From JBEKVE01 sp049514335 (GTDB taxonomy: Bacteria > Actinomycetota > Acidimicrobiia > Acidimicrobiales > UBA8190), in assembly GCA_049514335.1 (NCBI GenBank), contig JBEKVE010000038.1, forward strand, positions 1 to 19,467: 19,467 nucleotides of DNA, in the 5' to 3' direction. Made by a program: the position numbers and the translations under genes. Each line of letters starts with the position of its first letter. The stretch's first letter is position 1. The notes beneath the pieces were generated by a model. It was not told the origin of the DNA and did no database searches. It saw only the letters and a program-made list of their open reading frames with translations. Below, piece after piece: positions 14,602 through 19,467 of this stretch.

Positions 14602-17145
14602 TCACTCGGTGCGGAGCAATGAGGCGGTCGGCGTGCGCGCTGCGTCGCGGCCGGGCAGGGCGGCGACCAGATTGGCGAAGACGAGGGCGCCCACGACGAC
14701 GAGGACGACCGACAGGGCGGGCACGCTCGGATCGGGCACGGCGTCGAGACTGCGTGCGAACAGTGTCCACAGCTCCCGCCCGACGACGATCCCGACCGGG
14801 ACACCCACCACCACGCCAACCACCGCAGCCACCGTCGCCTGCCACGAGACCGCCGCCGTCAGCTGGCGCGGGGTGAAGCCGAGGGCTTTCAGCAGGGCCA
14901 GATCCCGGCGCCGCCGACGGACCGACGACGTCAGGCTCAGCGCCAGCGCCACCACCGCACCGAGCGCCAGTCCCACGGCGAGGACGACCGGCGTGTAGCC
15001 GATGGTGCGGTAGTTGACGATCTGTGCGGGGCGCTGCACCCCGAGCACCGTGATGATCTGCCCCTGCGTATTGGGATCGGCGGCGAGCGTCCGGTCGGCG
15101 GCGACGGCGATGCGTCGCATGTCGGCCCGCCCCGCGCCGGCGGACACGCCCGCCTTGAGGCGCACGAAGGTGAGCTCCGGTCCGACGCTGTTCGGATCGC
15201 CGCTGTCGATCGCCTGTAGGAACGCGGGCGGGAAGATGCCCTCCGAGAACAGGGCGCCGGTCCCCATCGAGGTGTGGTCGGCCACGAGGCTCTCGAAGCC
15301 CACCGCCGGGAACGTGGCCGTGCCCACGACGCGCAGGGGGGTGGGCGGGATGTAGATGGGGGCGTCCTGGGGACCCTGATAGCCGACGAGCACGGTGTCG
15401 CCGACGTGCTTGTGCAGGACCGCCAACGTGGCCGCCCCCAGCACGATCTCGCGGTCGGAATACAGCCCGTGGCCGGAGAGGATCGGGGGCGAAAGCGTCT
15501 CGGGCAGCGAGCGCGCCATGATGGCGGGGATGTTCTGGCCGTCGATCGTCACGTCGTTGTAGTCGACACCCGTCCAGGCGGCGACGTCAGGGTCGTGGTC
15601 GAGAAGCTTCCCTGTGCTGGGCGGGACGTCGTTACTCGGGTTGAGGGCGTAGGTCCAGTTCCACCCGTACAGCGCCGGGTGCGACACCAGGGTGCGCAGG
15701 CTGGTGGCGAAGGTGATGGTGGCGACCACGAGCGCCACGGCGATCACCGTTCCCAGAAGTGCGGAGCGCACCGGCACCGCCGTCCGGCCCCGACCGGGCT
15801 CGAGGGCGAAGCGCAGCCCCATCACCCCGGCCACGGGCATCCCGGTCGATTCGGCGCTGCGGGCCACCGCCGATCCCCGCACGGCCTCGGAGGTGACCCG
15901 TGCGGCGCGCTGCGGCGCCAGGCGGTACGACTGCACCAGGGCGGTGGCTCCGAGGACACAGACGACCACGGCGAAACCCAGACCCAGCACCGTCCCGTCG
16001 AAGGCGACGCCACCGTCGGGGTAGACGGGGCGGACGGGGCCGAGCGGGGACAGCGGGGACAGCCCCACCGCCACTGCCACGGCCACCACCGCCCCGAGCA
16101 CCACCGCCGTCACGACGCCGATCAACCCGTCGGCAGCAGTGGTGACGGGGCCCGCCCCGAGCGCCCGCAGCACCTGGCGGTCCTCGTCCCCGACACGCAG
16201 CTGGCGGGAGACGGCCTGCATGCCGAGCACCAGGCAGACGAGGGCGGCGATGACGCCGAAGGCGCCGAGGGCGACCGATTCGGGCTTGAGAGCCAGCTCA
16301 ACTTCGGCCACGACCCGGGCCGTCACGTGGAAGTCGCTCGTGGCCCGGGGCGGGATGAGCGATGCGATCCGCTGTTCGACGGACGTGGCGGAAACGCCCG
16401 GCTCTAGCTGGATCGTATAACCGATGGGGGCGGTGGCCGCACGGTCCAGCGCCGCAGCCCGGTGGATCAGGGCCGGTGTGGCCATCACGAATCCGTACGC
16501 ACTGTCGACGTCGTCCTGGACCACGGCGTTGTCGAACACGGCGATCCCGACCAGCTTGACGGGCACGCGCAGTGTCGGGGCGACTCGGGGCGTTCCGAAG
16601 TCGGGGAGGCTCTCCTGGGCCCGGGTGTAGTAGCCCAGGGGAACCACCTGCCCCACGCGGACTCCGAGCAGGCGGGCGGCGGTGGCGGTCATCACCATCT
16701 GGTCAGCTCGGGCGGGATCGGCGCCGTGACCCTCCACGATGGAAAGACGATCCTGGTCGAGGAACTCGCCGTCGAGACTGCCGAGGACGGAGACGGCGCC
16801 CGCGGTGGTGAGCCGGGGGGCCCCGTTCGGAGCGAGCGGGATGAAGGTGGGTGTCACCACGGTGCGGACCCGCTTGACGCCGGGCAGCCGGACGATGTCT
16901 GTCTGCAGGGACGACACCGCCTCACCGCCGTTCGGGGTGTACACGGACACCGTCATGTCCGACGGGTTGGTGCTGGCCAGGAAGGTCGGGTACGAGGACT
17001 GGGTGCGCCGTCCCGCCGCCACCGACGCCATGGCCACCCCGCCGGTGATCCCCACCAGCAGCACCAGACTGAGAAGCGCGCCCCGGCGGTGGCGGAACGT
17101 GGCCCGCAGGCGGTACCAGGCGACCCGCAGGAGGAGGGGGTTCAC
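14602..17145 (-). CDS. FtsX/MacB-type ABC transporter permease
   Basis: 847 residues from GTG at 17145 (MNPLLLRVAWYRLRATFRHR); a GGTGGGG stretch lies 9 bases upstream. In-frame GTGs at 17163 and 17160 have no ribosome site. About eight membrane segments are visible, near residues 22-42, 291-312, 342-361, 384-404, 461-482, 719-741, 769-789 and 808-830. Two large extracytoplasmic domains of about 240 residues follow TM1 and TM5, the duplicated layout of long FtsX-like permeases. Family motifs include RRDLALLKALGFTPRQL and the C-terminal PGRDAARTPTASLLRTE. Such permeases work with an ATPase in lipoprotein or lipid export or in mechanotransmission. No ATPase gene is present nearby, so the partner must be encoded elsewhere. 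Confidence 0.9.
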   Translation of the reverse strand: MNPLLLRVAWYRLRATFRHRRGALLSLVLLVGITGGVAMASVAAGRRTQSSYPTFLASTNPSDMTVSVYTPNGGEAVSSLQTDIVRLPGVKRVRTVVTPTFIPLAPNGAPRLTTAGAVSVLGSLDGEFLDQDRLSIVEGHGADPARADQMVMTATAARLLGVRVGQVVPLGYYTRAQESLPDFGTPRVAPTLRVPVKLVGIAVFDNAVVQDDVDSAYGFVMATPALIHRAAALDRAATAPIGYTIQLEPGVSATSVEQRIASLIPPRATSDFHVTARVVAEVELALKPESVALGAFGVIAALVCLVLGMQAVSRQLRVGDEDRQVLRALGAGPVTTAADGLIGVVTAVVLGAVVAVAVAVGLSPLSPLGPVRPVYPDGGVAFDGTVLGLGFAVVVCVLGATALVQSYRLAPQRAARVTSEAVRGSAVARSAESTGMPVAGVMGLRFALEPGRGRTAVPVRSALLGTVIAVALVVATITFATSLRTLVSHPALYGWNWTYALNPSNDVPPSTGKLLDHDPDVAAWTGVDYNDVTIDGQNIPAIMARSLPETLSPPILSGHGLYSDREIVLGAATLAVLHKHVGDTVLVGYQGPQDAPIYIPPTPLRVVGTATFPAVGFESLVADHTSMGTGALFSEGIFPPAFLQAIDSGDPNSVGPELTFVRLKAGVSAGAGRADMRRIAVAADRTLAADPNTQGQIITVLGVQRPAQIVNYRTIGYTPVVLAVGLALGAVVALALSLTSSVRRRRRDLALLKALGFTPRQLTAAVSWQATVAAVVGVVVGVPVGIVVGRELWTLFARSLDAVPDPSVPALSVVLVVVGALVFANLVAALPGRDAARTPTASLLRTE

Positions 17146-17324
17146 GACCGTGCACCCCACCACAGCTGTCTCACGTCAACGACCGACCTCCGGCGAAGCG
17201 GCGCATCCGGGCCCCCGGAGCAGTGTGCCCGGATCCAGGGTCCGTCGCCAAGGTGGGTAGCCGGTGGAGCGGCCTCGTGCCAGCACCAGCCCGACCCCGG
17301 CCCAGAGGGCCGTCTCGCCTGTTG

Positions 17325-17708
17325 TCAGTCGTTTCGGGCGACCTCGGGCCCCGTCATCCGGTTGAGCAGCGGGAACGTGGAGGCGATCACGGCGAGCGAC
17401 GCAGCCAGGCCGGCGGCGATCGTGGCCCAGTAGGCCAGGCCCGGGAGCCGGAACGCCAACCCGACCTGGGAGCTGAGGTAGAGCGCAGCGGCAACGAGTC
17501 CCACCGCAATGGACACGGCCGCCACGACCAGCAGGGGCAGTGCACTTTCGAGGGCGACGACGCGGTGCAGAACGCCGGTGGAGACACCAGTGAGCCGGAG
17601 CAGACTGAAAGGGCGCTTTCGCTCGCCCAATCCCGCCGCGACGTTCACGGCGAGGCATACGCTGCATGTATACGTGCGGTCAATAGCCCTGCCTCGCTCC
17701 TCGACCAT
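17325..17708 (-). pseudogene. C-terminal stub of a second FtsX-like permease
   Basis: The last 105 or so residues look like the end of an FtsX-type permease of a different subgroup from the neighbour: VAAGLGERKRPFSLLRLTGV, then two hydrophobic segments (about residues 57-81 and 90-113) and the terminal LLNRMTGPEVARND. Normal members have several hundred residues before this point. Here the recognisable part starts around VCLAVNVAAGL, preceded by about 20 unrelated residues from an ATG at 17708. No matching upstream part is found in other frames. It is most likely a remnant left by deletion; expression as a small two-helix protein cannot be excluded. Confidence 0.6.
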
Positions 17709-18129
17709 CGGCCTGGAACGGGCGCCGACCTCGACGACGGAAGACCCATGACCATCTGGGTGCAGCGCAGCAGCGCCATCGTCTGGATGTCGTCACGTCG
17801 ACGTGTCCGACGACAAGGTCGGAAGTGGCCGATCTCGGCGGAGGTGCAACGTTGGTAGTCCTTCAGTCCACGCAAGGTGCCCAACAGAGTGGCGGGCACA
17901 CCGAGGGTCGGGGCATGGCTCGGTCCATAACGCCCCTCGTTGCGCATCGATCGTGCAAGGGTCGCTGTTGCGCCTTTAGCATCCTGTGATGCGCTGGACG
18001 GTGGGCGATCCTATTTTGCGACGGCAACCCTCGGCGCTTGCTCTGTCTCGGGACTCCACTTCACCCAGGCGGATTGACAGGGACTTGCCGTTCGTCCCCG
18101 CTCTTTCGGGCAGGCTGGAGAACTTCGAT
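17709..18129. other. 420 bp without a convincing gene
   Basis: Short ORFs exist on both strands, but none shows a recognisable family, consistent codon bias or a ribosome site. Base composition is lower in GC than in the secreted-protein block. Together with the permease stub on its left this looks like decayed sequence. Confidence 0.45.
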
Positions 18130-18990
18130 TCAGTGGCCACGCCATGCCTGGTCGACATGGTCGGTGGGAGTCGGGTACGGAGTCGTCCTGCGGTGTGCCT
18201 GCCAGTGCTCTCTGAGCTCGGACGCAACGTACAAGGGATAGCCGATACCAACGAACATGAAGAGCAGCAGCGCAACGACTGGTGAGATCGTGTCTGTTTG
18301 ACCCTCGTCCAGCTGCATCTGCCGGATCCTGGCTGCAGTGCAAAAGGCGCTCACCGCACCGGAGACGGGGAAGATGGCAGCGACAACCGACCAGCCGGGC
18401 GTGACCTTGATCTCCGGGTCATGGCGTCGAATCTCGGCATTGATGTGGTGGTACCACACGAGGTAATAGATCCCGAAGGTGATGATGCTCAAACCCACCA
18501 CCGTTGCGGGACTTCGATCCTTTCCCACGACTGATGCGGAACCCAATCCTCCGGGCCTGTCTGGGCTCGCGGCCCAAGGCGCCGTTGCCCGGATGGGCGC
18601 TTCGGGAGGCACCTGAGGAGACGACGGGGTGGTGGGCTGGCCGACAACTCCCGCCGCTGGGTTTTGTGCCGAAGGTGGCGGCAGCTCCGCGGCAGGTGGC
18701 ACCGAAACTGGTGGGGCGGTCTCGGTCGATGGTTCCGATGCGGCCGGTGGTTCGTCGACGGCGCCTACGCCATTGTCTCGAACTGCAGCGGTCGGGCGCC
18801 CTTCTTGAAACAGCCGCTCTTGATGGACACCGAAGGGGTCTGGGCGCCAGTCATGATCGCTCGTCGGCTGAGAAGCGGGAGAGGCAACCTCAGGAACTGG
18901 GGGAGACTGGTAATTGGGATGTTGCTCGGGGGAATACCATTTCCCGTCAGAAGCCTGCCACCAGCCGGAACCCTGCGATACGTCGCTCAT
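18130..18990 (-). CDS. DUF4234-domain membrane protein with N-terminal WWQASDGKWY tag
   Basis: 286 residues from ATG at 18990, with GGAGG about 10 bases upstream. Residues 9-27 carry the tag GWWQASDGKWYSPEQHPNY, related to the short Trp-rich DUF2510-type motif and very frequent in Acidimicrobiia proteins. A Pro/Ser/Ala-rich disordered stretch (about 28-150) leads to the DUF4234 domain: TM1 about 162-180 (TVVGLSIITFGIYYLVWYHH), the loop INAEIRRHDPEIKVTPGW, TM2 about 200-219, RIRQMQLDEG, and TM3 about 236-255. DUF4234 proteins are small membrane proteins of unknown function. The gene stands alone on the minus strand with no operon partner. Confidence 0.88.
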   Translation of the reverse strand: MSDVSQGSGWWQASDGKWYSPEQHPNYQSPPVPEVASPASQPTSDHDWRPDPFGVHQERLFQEGRPTAAVRDNGVGAVDEPPAASEPSTETAPPVSVPPAAELPPPSAQNPAAGVVGQPTTPSSPQVPPEAPIRATAPWAASPDRPGGLGSASVVGKDRSPATVVGLSIITFGIYYLVWYHHINAEIRRHDPEIKVTPGWSVVAAIFPVSGAVSAFCTAARIRQMQLDEGQTDTISPVVALLLFMFVGIGYPLYVASELREHWQAHRRTTPYPTPTDHVDQAWRGH

Positions 18991-19090
18991 TTCAGCCCCG
19001 CCTCCGCCGTTGACTATTCGAGTTGAACCATAGTGATTACCAACATCACTTGCTCGCCCGACTTGTCCCGGGTCCGCTGCTCAAGGTCCG

Positions 19091-19249
19091 TCACTCGAAT
19101 ACGAGCCCTCTGATCAGCGGCGAGAACGCCCTCAGGTCATCATGGAGCACAATGGTTGCAACACCGTCATTGTGACGCTCACCGCCGAAGGCAGCGCGTC
19201 CTCTATATGTGAAGAAGCGGTTGGACCGGGCTCTCGACCGCGTGGACAT
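19091..19249 (-). CDS. Possible small ORF, 52 aa, or coding fragment
   Basis: ATG at 19249, with GAGGG about 8 bases upstream, opens a 52-codon frame ending in TGA. It reads MSTRSRARSNRFFTYRGRAA and continues FGGERHNDGVATIVLHDDL, then RAFSPLIRGLVFE. The mix of residues looks protein-like rather than random, but I recognise no family. It lies between the tRNA and the DUF4234 gene, on their strand. It could equally be the end of a decayed gene. Confidence 0.3.
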   Translation of the reverse strand: MSTRSRARSNRFFTYRGRAAFGGERHNDGVATIVLHDDLRAFSPLIRGLVFE

Positions 19250-19346
19250 GGCTGGGGCCCTCGACGAGCGGCACTCCTATCGGTGTCCCACCCCAACCGT
19301 TGACCTTCGGGTCCCTGCGGCGGGGGTGCCTCGAACGTGCACCTCT

Positions 19347-19422
19347 TGGCGCCCCCGGCAGGACTCGAACCTGCGACGCACGGTTTAGGAAACCGACGCT
19401 CTATCCTCTGAGCTACGGGGGC
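19347..19422 (-). tRNA. tRNA-Arg (anticodon CCU)
   Basis: A 76-nt cloverleaf reads on the minus strand: acceptor GCCCCCG/CGGGGGC, D-stem GCTC/GAGC with loop AGAGGATA, anticodon loop TTCCTAA (anticodon CCT, reading AGG), five-base variable loop GCGTC, T-arm GCAGG-TTCGAAT-CCTGC, discriminator G and an encoded CCA. The first anticodon-stem pair (27-43) is a U-U mismatch; the other four pairs are intact. No integrase is visible beside it. Confidence 0.93.
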
Positions 19423-19467
19423 CAGCAGCGCTTCACAGGATACTTGACACGTTTCACCGTCGTTATG

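Noticed and set aside
19347..19422. tRNA-Arg as an integration site for a mobile island
   Set aside because: No integrase, transposase or repeated tRNA 3' end was seen in the adjoining sequence.
19444..19449. TTGACA near the right edge as a -35 element
   Set aside because: The matching -10 would fall at or beyond the window edge, so it cannot be supported.

Overview
The window is very GC-rich DNA from a Gram-positive, secretion-oriented actinobacterium. The best taxonomic clue is the N-terminal GWWQASDGKWYSPEQHP motif of the DUF4234 protein near the right end. To my knowledge this tag is typical of Acidimicrobiia (Acidimicrobiales), but the placement is inference. GTG starts, lipobox lipoproteins and long Thr/Ser/Ala-rich linkers fit the same picture.

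The left two thirds (2-14032) is a block of exported proteins. It starts inside a giant surface protein (2-4897, + strand, 5' end outside the window) built of four beta-rich repeats, six IPT/TIG domains and a C-terminal GH26-like glycosidase. Two lipoprotein genes facing it (8004 to 4953, - strand, 7 bp apart, surely one operon) encode a cysteine-containing propeller-like protein and a PQQ-type beta-propeller. A 360-bp divergent promoter region with two clean inverted repeats (8049-8117) separates them from a 959-aa secreted protein (8365-11244). That protein has about five Ig-like repeats, a Ser-rich linker and a Gly/Gln/Asn tail, and a strong hairpin terminator follows it. Next come a 421-aa membrane-anchored protein (11718-12983) that is a close paralogue of the GH26 module in the giant protein, and a secreted G1-family glutamic endopeptidase (13112-14032) with a visible Gln/Glu dyad.

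The right third is different and less dense. On the - strand lie a small conserved-looking hypothetical gene (14137-14499), a complete FtsX/MacB-type permease with no ATPase partner in view (14602-17145), and the C-terminal stub of a second, different FtsX-type permease (17325-17708). A 420-bp stretch without a convincing gene follows. Then come a DUF4234 membrane protein (18130-18990), a possible 52-codon small ORF (19091-19249) and a tRNA-Arg(CCU) with encoded CCA (19347-19422).

The exported block reads as an extracellular polysaccharide/protein-processing and adhesion locus: two related glycosidases, one protease, two lipoprotein propellers and two repeat-rich surface proteins. That shared job is inferred from proximity and export signals only. 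I see no integrase, transposase, CRISPR array or recognisable defence system.
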